64,000 bases of DNA from Anaerocolumna sedimenticola (lineage in GTDB: Bacteria > Bacillota > Clostridia > Lachnospirales > Lachnospiraceae). The DNA lies in assembly GCF_009931695.1 (NCBI RefSeq), contig NZ_CP048000.1:866501-930500 (forward strand). The letters are read 5' to 3'. Below the pieces are notes generated by a model. That model saw only the letters and a program-made list of their open reading frames with translations, searched no databases and was not told where the DNA came from. Shown here piece after piece: positions 56,131 through 64,000 of the stretch. A program made the position numbers and the translations under genes. Numbering within the stretch: position 1 is the stretch's first letter; the number at the start of each line of letters is the position of its first letter.

Positions 56131-57483
56131 TTATCTTTGATATTTCTTTTTTGAATAGTAATAATAGTAACCAATTCCGCCTACAATAAGGCAAATCAGC
56201 ATAAATACAGGTACATACAGTGGATTGGAGACAATTCCTCCAATTAATATAATTACAGAACCCAATATCCCAAAAACCGGACATATAATTCCTTTAAATT
56301 TACTTTTTATTAGTTTATCCTTCTTCATTTTCATAACTTTCAAATACAATATAATATAACATACGTAACTAAATACAATTGCTATTTCACTTACATCACT
56401 GCTTCCGATGATACCGCTTTTTTGTGTAATATAGTGAAGTACCATCCATATAAGAGTAATAATATAGCTTAAAAGGCACGATTTTAAGGATAATTGATAC
56501 TTGGGATGTATTTCAGCTATTTTCTTAGAGCCAGGTATCATATCTTTACTGGCAAGTGCCTGGGGCATTCTTAAACTTCCCAGGGTTATTCCATTTACAA
56601 CTCCTAAAATTGAAATAATGATAAAAATCAAAATAATTTTACTGCCATGATTGCCTAAGAGAATCTCTCCGGCTTTATTTACGGCATCATTACCGGTTGA
56701 CATAATGTAGCTGGTACCCAGCATATTGGTGATTCCAAGAAAATACAGAAGATAAACTCCCAATACTACGAGTGGTCCTATTATTAAAGCAAGGGGCATA
56801 TTCTTTTGCGGTTTTTTTACTTCATTCGTTATGCTTGTTGCAATAATCCAGCCATCATAAGAAAAGGCTATGGGCGCAAGAGCGGCAAGCCAGCCAAAAC
56901 CTACATTGCTTTTTCCTATAATTTCAATACCCTTGGGAATTTCAGGATTAGCAGAACCTAAAAAAACACCTAATAAAGCGATACCCAATAAAGGGATCAG
57001 TTTAATTATGGTTGTGAGATTTTGAAAATATCCCCCAAGTTTCAGAGATAAAATATTAATTAAAAATAATAAGGTCATAAAACCAAAACCGATCGCTATT
57101 TGATTTTCTAAGGTGCCCTCAAACCCAAAAAGCGAAGCGGTATAAATTCCGGATACCCATGCAACAACTGCAGTGAGAGAAGGAAAATAGATAAATGTCT
57201 GAAACCATCCAAAACCACAGGCTGCTCCTTTCGATATAAATTCTTCGTAATATCCGACAAAACCGCCGTTCTTTTTCGTTCTCATCGAAAGCTCTGTAAG
57301 TGTCAGACTTCCAAAAATAATACTAAATGCTCCAATACATAACACCAGGATACCTAAGCCTATATTTCCTCCAGTGTACTTTAATACATCATCACTTTTA
57401 AAGAAAATACCGGAACCAATCACGATACCAATGATCATGGTGGTAGCGGTTAATAAACTGTAATGTTCTTTTCTATTTTCCAT
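56131..57483 (-). CDS. APC family amino-acid permease
   Basis: 450 residues, ATG behind AGGAGAAATT; about 12 helices. The N-terminal TATTMIIGIVIGSGIFFKSD and the GGFVGYYEEF segment mark the amino acid-polyamine-organocation superfamily, near the LAT-type exchangers. Substrate unknown. Confidence 0.9.
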   Translation of the reverse strand: MENRKEHYSLLTATTMIIGIVIGSGIFFKSDDVLKYTGGNIGLGILVLCIGAFSIIFGSLTLTELSMRTKKNGGFVGYYEEFISKGAACGFGWFQTFIYFPSLTAVVAWVSGIYTASLFGFEGTLENQIAIGFGFMTLLFLINILSLKLGGYFQNLTTIIKLIPLLGIALLGVFLGSANPEIPKGIEIIGKSNVGFGWLAALAPIAFSYDGWIIATSITNEVKKPQKNMPLALIIGPLVVLGVYLLYFLGITNMLGTSYIMSTGNDAVNKAGEILLGNHGSKIILIFIIISILGVVNGITLGSLRMPQALASKDMIPGSKKIAEIHPKYQLSLKSCLLSYIITLIWMVLHYITQKSGIIGSSDVSEIAIVFSYVCYIILYLKVMKMKKDKLIKSKFKGIICPVFGILGSVIILIGGIVSNPLYVPVFMLICLIVGGIGYYYYYSKKKYQR

Positions 57484-57653
57484 AATTTCTCCTGTTTTTT
57501 TTGAGTTTTATCCATTGTTTTTTATTATTACTATTTGTATCCTGTAACATGAATTCGTTATACATCTATTTTTTCCCAGATTGTCTCAAGCCGACTCTGG
57601 TAAGAAAATATCAGGGTGTCTTCGATCCATGCTTACAAAGACACCCTTTGGTT

Positions 57654-57914
57654 TTACATTGCCTCAACAATACTCCGATATTTCTGCCTTGTTGCCAAAC
57701 CGCCGCGAATATGCCTCTCCGACTTATTCGTCATAAGTATTTCATTAACGGCATGGTATAACTGCTTATTGACATAAGGTAAACGGTCTTGCAAATCTTT
57801 ATGAACAGTGGATTTACTGATTCCGTATTTCAGAGCCGTTTCTCTTACAGTCGCTTTCGTCTCAATGGTATAATAAGCCAGCTCGATTATTCTATCTTCA
57901 ATGTATTGCTGCAT
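57654..57914 (-). CDS. SpoIIID-type regulator (intact paralogue)
   Basis: 86 residues from the ATG at 57914 (an in-frame TTG at 57929 is less likely). It opens MQQYIEDRIIELAYYTIETK, with KATVRETALKYGISKSTVHK as its HTH and SERHIRGGLATRQKYR as the C-terminal basic region. It is clearly less similar to canonical SpoIIID than the split gene is. It lies only 2.4 kb from the spoIIID 5' part, so an old duplication is likely. Whether it could stand in for the interrupted gene is unknown. Confidence 0.88.
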   Translation of the reverse strand: MQQYIEDRIIELAYYTIETKATVRETALKYGISKSTVHKDLQDRLPYVNKQLYHAVNEILMTNKSERHIRGGLATRQKYRSIVEAM

Positions 57915-57972
57915 CCTATGGGCCCCCAAGCTTGTTTTTTCTAATATATGCTTGTTTGTCCCATGTTATGTC

Positions 57973-58135
57973 TAGTACAGCCTTGCATAAATTTCGCTTA
58001 CTATCAGTGCTTGATATTTACGCTGGGATAAGGCGAAGTAATGAGACGTAGCAATGGCTACGCTGATTGACGACACGCAGTACCTGCGTAAATAGCAGGT
58101 GCTGAGTTAAGTGAAATCTATGCAAGGCTGTACTA
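57973..58135. repeat. 163-bp palindromic element with TA ends
   Basis: Inverted ends TAGTACAGCCTTGCATAAAT and ATCTATGCAAGGCTGTACTA, continuing into TTTCGCTTA/TAAGTGAAA; inner small hairpins (CGTAGC..GCTACG, ACCTGCG..GCAGGT). The TA at each end could be an IS630-type target duplication. It sits right after the thioesterase stop. It is likely a MITE. Confidence 0.75.
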
Positions 58136-58139
58136 TTTA

Positions 58140-58640
58140 CTAATACCCTTCTGTTCTTCTTATTTTACGTAATTCGTTGCGTTTTAATGCACCCTCCCAT
58201 TCACCACGCTGATTTTCCGTTTCAACGCTTAAGCGAGGTACACGGGTTGGTTTTCCTTCTTTATCCAGAGCCACAAAAACCATATAAGCCCGGTTTATCG
58301 GTCTGCGGATTCCAGATAATTCCTCAACATAAGTATCTACCCTGACCTCCATGGAGGAGTTCCCGACATAAGTAACCCTCCCGATCAAAACCAGAGTATC
58401 ATTCTGATAAGCTCCCTCTTTGAATTGCAGGTTGTCAATAGCAGCAGTAATAACATCACATTCGGAATGTCTTCTGGCCGTTACTCCGCCCACTATATCG
58501 ATCCATTCCAGGAGTTTACCGCCAAACAATCTTCCGGTTCCGTTAATATGCTGAGGCATCAGCAGCTGTATTTGTTCCGTAAGTGAATCTTCCACTCGTT
58601 TTATTTTTTCCATTTTAGAACCATCTATATTTTCTTTCAC
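58140..58640 (-). CDS. Acyl-CoA thioesterase (hotdog fold)
   Basis: 166 residues from GTG at 58640, seven bases after AAGGAG. The motif GTGRLFGGKLLEWIDIVGGV with AAIDNLQFKEGAYQND is typical of the YciA/BFIT branch of hotdog thioesterases. It should hydrolyse an acyl-CoA of unknown chain length in the cytoplasm. Confidence 0.85.
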   Translation of the reverse strand: MKENIDGSKMEKIKRVEDSLTEQIQLLMPQHINGTGRLFGGKLLEWIDIVGGVTARRHSECDVITAAIDNLQFKEGAYQNDTLVLIGRVTYVGNSSMEVRVDTYVEELSGIRRPINRAYMVFVALDKEGKPTRVPRLSVETENQRGEWEGALKRNELRKIRRTEGY

Positions 58641-59195
58641 TTTTTTGCTCCTTGTATTGAAACTGTGATTGATTTCGGTAGTTGATAGGATTGAATTGAG
58701 TGAAAAAATCCAATTCGTGCTGGAATGAGAACGGGAGAAGATTTTTTACACTTAATTCTAATATTTAAATTAATTCAGACATTATATTATATACTGCTTT
58801 GCCGTTAATTGTCCACCTATTTCTTTTTGCCTGAATCTGGGATATTCAGGGAAAGCCTTTACTGCATAACCATATTATGATAAAATACCTAACAAGTCCA
58901 TATCTATTATTTTATCCTAAAAAATAAAATAACACCTCGTTAACTAATGAATTTTAACCCAAGAAAGCAAATCAAATCTGCTTAATGGGAGACAGGATTT
59001 TCATGTACCTTTGCGGTTATAAACGGCAATGTTGCATTCGTGTGAATTGTCTCGTAAAAGACACGCGAGCCATTAAAAATTTATTAAAGAAAGGAATGCC
59101 ATACATAGATTCTTTCACCTGTGAAACTTGTTTCACATTTTATTGTATGGCAGTAACACATCTGTGAGCAGATATGTTATGCAATGGGTATTTAA
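58641..59195. other. 555-base gap with an operator-like palindrome
   Basis: No believable gene. At 59120-59137 is a perfect 18-bp palindrome TGTGAAACTTGTTTCACA, about 60 bases before the flavin-motif protein gene. Its TGTGA...TCACA ends look like a Crp/Fnr-type site but with an 8-base centre rather than 6. A 60-codon + frame at 58985-59167 has no good ribosome binding site and unusual composition. Confidence 0.5.
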
Positions 59196-60374
59196 ATGAA
59201 CAAAAACAAGAAAATGATAGGAATAGTAAGTGCTGTTATTATAATTTTGCTGGCAATCATAATATGCGGTTTTCTTTTTTTAAACCAGACCGAAAAAACT
59301 TCCGGTATGGACGCTGATAATCCCGGCGCAATTGATCTCACCGGTTATCAAAATTCAGGCGATGCCGTAATCAAATCCGCATCTTATATCTACACAGATG
59401 ACGGTAAAATCGGAGGTTATCTGGTTACTGTTTCAAGTAAGGGTTATAGCGGAAATATTCTTATGGATATTACCTTTGATAATACCGGTAATACGGTTAA
59501 ATCAATCACTATAAAAGAACAGAAAGAATCCCAGGGCTACGGAGATAAGATTACGGATAATACTTTCTTAAGTCAGTTTAACGGTATAACTGCCCCCGTT
59601 TCATTAAAAGGGCAAGTAACAGCCGATACCTCTACTGCCAATTCAGATGAAGTACAAACGGCAGAAACAGGATCTGATTCAAATGAAACTATGGATTCTG
59701 AAACTACAGATGTTAGCACTGCTGATAGTGATACTACAGAAGATACTTCTTCTACCTCAGAAACAGGCAATATATGGGCTGATGGTACATACGAAGCGGA
59801 AGAGGCAGAATTTGATGATCAGGGGTATAAAGATAAAGTTACATTGACGATTCAGGATGGTAAAATGTCGGAAGTGATCTGGGACGCTTATAATGAAAAA
59901 GGGGAATTAAAAAGCGTTTTATCCGCAGATGGTATTTATGTAATGACTGAGCACGGACCCACCTGGCAGGAACAGTCGATTGCCATAGCAAATTACTTAC
60001 TTGAAAAACAGTCCGTTGATGCCTTTTCCGTAAGTGAAGAAGGAATAACAGATTCCGTATCCGGTGCCAGTATCTCGATTAATGATTTTATCAGCTTAGT
60101 TAAGGAATGTTTATCAAAAGCAGCTCCTGAAACAGTTGTAGAAACTGTAGAGAATACTTCGGATAATACTGCTGACACTACGGATTCCATAACTTCAGAT
60201 ACTACAAAAGATTCCGAATCAACAACCTCTGAGGTCACCTCAACAGAAGAGGATTCATCTACGGCACCGGGACAGGTTGATGCCGTATCCGGAGCCACGG
60301 TATCATCAACTGCGGTTGTTAATGGCATTAATCAGGCACATTCTTTTATAAAAGATTTTGTAAAAAACAAATAG
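59196..60374 (+). CDS. Membrane-anchored protein with flavinylation motifs (PplA-like)
   Basis: 392 residues; the ATG at 59196 has only a weak ribosome binding site. An N-terminal membrane helix (VSAVIIILLAIIICGFLFL) lacks a lipobox. After it come an RnfG-like FMN-binding domain (about 60-145), a Ser/Thr/Glu-rich linker (about 150-190) and a second domain (about 195-310) ending VSGASISINDFISL near residue 288. After another linker comes VSGATVSSTAVVNG near 364. SGAT/SGAS are the motifs on which ApbE attaches FMN, so two covalent flavins are likely. It probably carries electrons outside the membrane. Confidence 0.82.
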   Translation: MNKNKKMIGIVSAVIIILLAIIICGFLFLNQTEKTSGMDADNPGAIDLTGYQNSGDAVIKSASYIYTDDGKIGGYLVTVSSKGYSGNILMDITFDNTGNTVKSITIKEQKESQGYGDKITDNTFLSQFNGITAPVSLKGQVTADTSTANSDEVQTAETGSDSNETMDSETTDVSTADSDTTEDTSSTSETGNIWADGTYEAEEAEFDDQGYKDKVTLTIQDGKMSEVIWDAYNEKGELKSVLSADGIYVMTEHGPTWQEQSIAIANYLLEKQSVDAFSVSEEGITDSVSGASISINDFISLVKECLSKAAPETVVETVENTSDNTADTTDSITSDTTKDSESTTSEVTSTEEDSSTAPGQVDAVSGATVSSTAVVNGINQAHSFIKDFVKNK

Positions 60375-60387
60375 CCTTATTACAGAA

Positions 60388-60438
60388 AAGGGACTGTCGC
60401 TTTAACGATTGAAAATCGTAAGGCGGCAGCATCCTTTT
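60388..60438 (+). terminator. Terminator of the flavin-motif protein gene
   Basis: Long stem from AAGGGACTGTCGC to GGCGGCAGCATCCTT around ACGATT/AATCGT, then TTTTTG. It lies 13 bases after the stop. Confidence 0.85.
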
Positions 60439-60557
60439 TGTCTAAAAATACTTTTTTTCATCTATTTCATCTTGAGTTGAGTTGTGTTTGTTAAAAATAA
60501 AGTACTTTAATAAATCTAAATATAGAACTTCGAAATTTTAATTAGATAACTTAAAAT

Positions 60558-60914
60558 TTATACACTTTTAACTGGAAATAAATGCATTCCAGTCTTTCCA
60601 TTTTGAATCTTCTGATGTAGTTTCTTTATGTTAATATCCCTTTTGCAATTAAGTACCATGGATCGTGAAGAATAGTCACCATTCATGTAAGAGTAAAGTA
60701 TAATCTTTAGAAGTGTTCTTGGCGATACCGTATTTTCTCTTACTCTTTCGTAAGTAAAATATAGGTCAGTTAAATTTATATCCTCCACAAACTGACTTAG
60801 TAATCGAACGGAATCATCTTCTGAGATTACACATTCAAGATTTAGCGGAAGTTTTAATTGATATCCGCTCTGAGATGAAGTATAAATTTTAGGTAAATTA
60901 TTTTGTAACCGCAT
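60558..60914 (-). pseudogene. Truncated IS1182-type transposase remnant
   Basis: 118 residues. The first 90 (LPLNLECVISEDDSVRLLSQ, SPRTLLKIILYSYMNGDYSS) match the start of IS1182-family transposases. After RDIN the sequence departs and stops, so most of the catalytic domain is missing. Confidence 0.75.
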
Positions 60915-61001
60915 ACAAATATTTTACCATAAATCCCCACCTTTTCGAAGTTTGGGATTTATTTTTTGATCTAAAAAGTAGGACGGCGCCTCAGAAATCT
61001 G

Positions 61002-61210
61002 GAATGTTTATCACATAGATTTGTAAAAGACTAGCGTGTGATTATTAATCCATTAAGAGACCGTTTGCCGCCATCGGTACTTAGGTTGTGGCAGAATCAC
61101 TTATCTGCCACGACCTTATGTACCGCTATGTGCGGCAACCGAGTGAGAATGTGTCTCTGTTGGATAATAATCACACGCTATTTTGATACCCTAAAATGTG
61201 ATAAACATCT
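61002..61210. repeat. Long near-continuous palindrome, about 205 bp
   Basis: Nested arms: TGTTTATCACAT/ATGTGATAAACA, AGCGTGTGATTATTAATCCA/TGGATAATAATCACACGCT, AGAGAC/GTCTCT, GTTTGCCGCC/GCGGCAAC, CGGTACTTAGG/CCTTATGTACCG and TGTGGCAGA/TCTGCCACG. The whole forms one branched or bulged hairpin. It may be a MITE or a structured RNA. Confidence 0.85.
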
Positions 61211-61212
61211 CT

Positions 61213-61309
61213 AACCGGAAGAAAACACGCTTTGCGAGTTTCTTCGGTTCGCGTGCGCGTTCGAATTATTGCAAGCAAGCTTGCTAACTCACTTTGCTTT
61301 CGCGGAAAT
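61213..61309 (-). repeat. Dispersed structured repeat, family R3, copy 3
   Basis: AACCGGAAGAAAACACGC then GAGTTTCTTCGGTTCGCGTG, GCAAGCAAGCTTGC and CTTTGCTTTCGCGGAAAT, as in the two other copies. It lies directly after the EetA-like gene. Confidence 0.82.
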
Positions 61310-61336
61310 GAAAAAGGGCGCCGCATTAGTCCTAAT

Positions 61337-61702
61337 TTATTGAGCTACTGCATCTACTTCATTTTCTATAGAGCTTTCTATTTCTACAACCACTTTATTA
61401 GGAAGACATACTATGGTTTCTCCATCCTTATCAATCTGCCTTTGGTCGACACAAAGCTTGTCCGGACAATTTGCATCCACGACATCAGCATGGCCGTCTT
61501 TTATGACAAGAAGATTTCGTCCTTCTCCCACTCCTTGAATTTCAAAGGTTGTATCTTTATTCAAAGGTAATTCTTTATATACTTTCCCATCTACTTTTAC
61601 CACAACCATATCCCCGTTCTTCTTCGAGAAATTCATGTATAGCAAACCGGCAGCGGCAAATACTAATATAACAATAATTAATATGATATCATTCCGTTTC
61701 AT
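61337..61702 (-). CDS. NusG domain II-containing membrane-anchored protein (EetA-like)
   Basis: 121 residues; one N-terminal helix (DIILIIVILVFAAAGLLYM) then a small extracytoplasmic beta domain with ANCPDKLCVDQ near residue 75 and CLPNKVVVEIE near 103. This is the NusG-II fold as in EetA of the Listeria extracellular electron transfer locus. Membership in that system here is inferred from motif and from the many other parts present nearby. Confidence 0.78.
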   Translation of the reverse strand: MKRNDIILIIVILVFAAAGLLYMNFSKKNGDMVVVKVDGKVYKELPLNKDTTFEIQGVGEGRNLLVIKDGHADVVDANCPDKLCVDQRQIDKDGETIVCLPNKVVVEIESSIENEVDAVAQ

Positions 61703-61861
61703 TACAACACCAAACCTTTCTGCTTATTAAGACACGTAAGTCTTAATAAGCTTTCCCTATTATACAATGATGTCCGCTTGTTGTGCAATGCATTCTTGTT
61801 AGAAACTTTTAAAATACTTGACGGAAAATTTTCTTGGCGCTTTGATACCGGTATATTAGAC

Positions 61862-61944
61862 AAGGGGCCGATGCAAAAATCCTTTAAAGTACTCACCCAA
61901 CCCAACATGCGGTTCGTAATTTAATATTTTTGTATCAGCCCCTT
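61862..61944. repeat. Palindrome related to family R2
   Basis: Ends AAGGGGCCGATGCAAAAAT and ATTTTTGTATCAGCCCCTT match at 17 of 19 positions as inverted repeats. The interior is unlike the other R2 copies. It lies 43 bases after the cysK stop; the surrounding 61703-61986 has no gene. Confidence 0.65.
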
Positions 61945-61986
61945 TAAATCAGGGAGTTTTGGCTCTTATGATTATGCCGGTAAGTA

Positions 61987-62919
61987 TTATTCGGCAAATA
62001 ATGGAGTAGATAAATATCTTTCTCCGGTATCCGGAAGTAATACTACAATTGTTTTTCCTGCATTTTCAGGACGTTTAGCAAGCTGTGTTGCTGCCCAGGT
62101 TGCTGCTCCGGAAGAAATACCTACTAACAGGCCTTCACTTTTTGCGATTACCTTGCCAGTAGCAAAAGCATCTTCATTATCAACGGTTATAATTTCATCA
62201 TAAACTTCCGTATTCAGAACTTTCGGTACAAAACCTGCACCGATACCCTGAATCTTATGAGGTCCCGGTGTACCCTTTGATAAAACAGGAGAAGCACTTG
62301 GCTCAACTGCAACAATTTTAATATCAGGATTTTTACTCTTTAGGTATTCGCCAACACCTGTTATTGTACCGCCGGTACCAATACCAGCTACAAAGAAGTC
62401 TACCTTTCCATCGGTATCTTCCCAAATTTCAGGACCGGTAGTATTTCTATGAACCTCAGGGTTAGCACTATTGATGAACTGGCCCGGAATAAAGGAATCA
62501 GGTATCTCTTTTGCTAATTCTTCTGCTTTTGCAATGGCACCGTTCATACCTTTCGCTCCTTCGGTAAGAACTAATTCTGCACCATAAGCTTTCAGAAGAT
62601 TTCTACGTTCAATACTCATTGTTTCAGGCATGGTTAAGATAATTTTATACCCTCTTGCTGCTGCTACAGAAGCAAGACCGATACCGGTATTACCACTGGT
62701 AGGCTCAATGATGGTTGCGCCTGGTTTTAAAATGCCTTTTGCTTCCGCATCATCGATCATTGCTTTTGCAATTCTGTCTTTTACACTTCCTGCAGGATTA
62801 AAATATTCTAATTTTGCCACAATTTTAGCCGTAACGTCATTTGCTTTTTCATAATTTGATAATTCCAAAAGGGGGGTTCTTCCGATTAATTCTGTTAAAC
62901 TGTTTGCTATCTTTGCCAT
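61987..62919 (-). CDS. cysK: Cysteine synthase (O-acetylserine sulfhydrylase)
   Basis: 310 residues, ATG behind AAAGGAGAATTGTATT. PLP lysine in [10 protein letters not shown] near residue 44, phosphate-binding [11 protein letters not shown] near 73 and [10 protein letters not shown] near 178. It makes cysteine from O-acetylserine and sulfide. Confidence 0.96.
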   Translation of the reverse strand: MAKIANSLTELIGRTPLLELSNYEKANDVTAKIVAKLEYFNPAGSVKDRIAKAMIDDAEAKGILKPGATIIEPTSGNTGIGLASVAAARGYKIILTMPETMSIERRNLLKAYGAELVLTEGAKGMNGAIAKAEELAKEIPDSFIPGQFINSANPEVHRNTTGPEIWEDTDGKVDFFVAGIGTGGTITGVGEYLKSKNPDIKIVAVEPSASPVLSKGTPGPHKIQGIGAGFVPKVLNTEVYDEIITVDNEDAFATGKVIAKSEGLLVGISSGAATWAATQLAKRPENAGKTIVVLLPDTGERYLSTPLFAE

Positions 62920-62993
62920 AATACAATTCTCCTTTATTTTTTATTTTTAGAAACTTTATAATTGAATTCATTAAGACCATTTTGTTTATATAT

Positions 62994-63022
62994 AATCTAT
63001 CACAGTACTTACCAATTGTCAA
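62994..63022 (-). promoter_or_regulatory. Promoter of cysK
   Basis: Minus strand TTGACA (63017-63022), a 17-base spacer and TAGATT (62994-62999), about 75 bases before the start codon. Confidence 0.82.
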
Positions 63023-63157
63023 TGATTATTTTTAATATTTCATATATGATTACTATGAATTATTATAAGTTTCAAAATTACACTCTGATTATTGTATTAT
63101 TCTAGTTATCTTTTTATTCAAAATTACCAACTATAAAAATAAGCAGATACTTTTTAT

Positions 63158-63877
63158 TTACTTTTTCTCTTCCTTAATCCCAAGAACAATTGGTGTAGAG
63201 CGGTAACCAATGCCCATTCTGTCAATTCCCAGATCAATCAGCTTAAAGAAATGCTCCTGGTCACGAATTCCACCGGAACCTTTTACCTTGCATCTACCTT
63301 TTGCCGTATCCATAATAGCAGTAATTACTTCTACAGTAGCTCCGTCACTCTTTCCGCCTGTAAAGAAGCCTGTTGATGTTTTTACAAAATCAGCTCCCGC
63401 AGCGATAGCAGCCTCCGTTGCTTTTTTAATCTCATCAATAGTAAGAGCATCTGTTTCAAAAATAACCTTTACTAATGTACCGTACTTGTGGCAGGCATCT
63501 ACAACAGCCTTAATATCTTTTTCTGCTTCTTTTAACATTCCGCTTTTAATGAAGCCATAGTTAGCTACTATATCCAAATCCTGAATATCGCCTTCTTTAC
63601 ATATTATATCTGCCTGTGCTACCTTTGCTTCTGTTGAACTAAGTCCAAACGGAAAGTCGCAGACTACACAAATTCCCGTGTCTGTTCCGTTGCACATCTC
63701 CCTTGCAATTGATAAGGATGCAGGGTTAATACAAACAGTTGTACAACCATAATCAATACCTTCCTGAATGTATTTGCGGATTTCATCCTGGGTAAATTCA
63801 GGTTTCAAAACTGACTGGTCAATATAAGCAGCTAATTCCTTTGTCGTCATTTCTTTTGCTTTTTTTGCTGGTATCAT
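63158..63877 (-). CDS. deoC: Deoxyribose-phosphate aldolase
   Basis: 239 residues from the ATG at 63877, eight bases after GGAGG. The Schiff-base lysine is in DFVKTSTGFFTGG near residue 173, with KVIFETDALT and KGSGGIRDQE as other family segments. It splits deoxyribose 5-phosphate in nucleoside catabolism. The 100 bases after 63893 (upstream of it) have small palindromes that could be an operator. Confidence 0.94.
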   Translation of the reverse strand: MIPAKKAKEMTTKELAAYIDQSVLKPEFTQDEIRKYIQEGIDYGCTTVCINPASLSIAREMCNGTDTGICVVCDFPFGLSSTEAKVAQADIICKEGDIQDLDIVANYGFIKSGMLKEAEKDIKAVVDACHKYGTLVKVIFETDALTIDEIKKATEAAIAAGADFVKTSTGFFTGGKSDGATVEVITAIMDTAKGRCKVKGSGGIRDQEHFFKLIDLGIDRMGIGYRSTPIVLGIKEEKK

Positions 63878-64000
63878 AGTAATTTCCTCCAATTAATGAT
63901 TTTGTATCGTATAAAAATATCATACTGCCCAACCTCGGTATATACTTCTTGTAGTATATGTATTAAATGTATGATACATTAATCATATTCCTATTTTATG

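Noticed and set aside
58985..59167. 60-codon + frame before the flavin-motif gene
   Set aside because: It overlaps the perfect palindrome, has odd composition and no good ribosome binding site.
1..64000. CRISPR arrays, rRNA or tRNA genes
   Set aside because: No regularly spaced direct repeats of CRISPR type and no recognisable rRNA or tRNA sequences were seen.

Overview
The window looks like the chromosome of a low-GC, anaerobic, endospore-forming and flagellated Firmicute, most likely a Lachnospiraceae-type clostridium. The evidence is an intact Rnf complex, an adenosylcobalamin-dependent ribonucleotide reductase, the Bacillus-like order mbl-flhO-flhP, two SpoIIID-type sporulation regulators, strong GGAGG ribosome binding sites and near-consensus TTGACA/TATAAT promoters. 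No species can be named from sequence alone. Most genes up to 48.9 kb are on the minus strand.

Layout. 0-8 kb: yvyF and comFC (late competence/flagellar region), a sugar nucleotidyltransferase, the RecD2 helicase, and the mbl-flgF-flgG-rod-binding operon. 8-28 kb: the information-processing core (tuf, fusA, rpsG, rpsL; nrdJ with a NrdR-type operator; rpoC, rpoB; rplL, rplJ with an L10 leader attenuator; rplA, rplK, nusG, secE, rpmG). 28-43 kb: a LacI regulator, then an energy-conservation region with the six-gene rnf operon, an ApbE flavin transferase, a two-domain lipoprotein, a UbiA prenyltransferase, a polyprenyl diphosphate synthase and an NDH-2 with a membrane tail. With the Gx-type membrane protein at 29.5 kb, the flavin-motif protein at 59.2 kb and the NusG-domain-II protein at 61.3 kb, this is nearly a full parts list of a flavin-based extracellular electron transfer (FLEET) system, split over three loci and joined to Rnf.

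The most striking feature is at 43-55 kb. The canonical spoIIID gene is cut in two: its 3' half lies at 42.96-43.12 kb and its 5' half at 55.09-55.24 kb, on the same strand. The two breakpoints share the core TACATA. Removing the 12,012 bp between them restores an intact 89-codon SpoIIID in frame. The element encodes a large serine recombinase. Its two inner ends, placed side by side, form a 50-bp imperfect palindrome centred on the shared core, as expected for an attP. Both the 5' half and the recombinase operon have sigma-E-like promoters. This is the architecture of a skin-type element that is excised from the mother-cell chromosome during sporulation, here in spoIIID instead of sigK. Cargo: an HD-GYP protein, an ABC exporter with its GntR regulator, two nucleobase permeases, a CorA-type transporter and a DUF3990/DUF3791 cassette.

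55-64 kb: a ferritin-like protein, an APC permease, an intact SpoIIID paralogue, a hotdog thioesterase, the second flavin-motif protein, a transposase remnant, the EetA-like protein, cysK and deoC.

The window also carries several families of palindromic dispersed repeats. One (TTAGGTAATTGCG ends, three copies) has 10-12-bp target duplications, and one of its insertions separated the recombinase gene from its original start codon. All calls come from reading the sequence; no database search was run.
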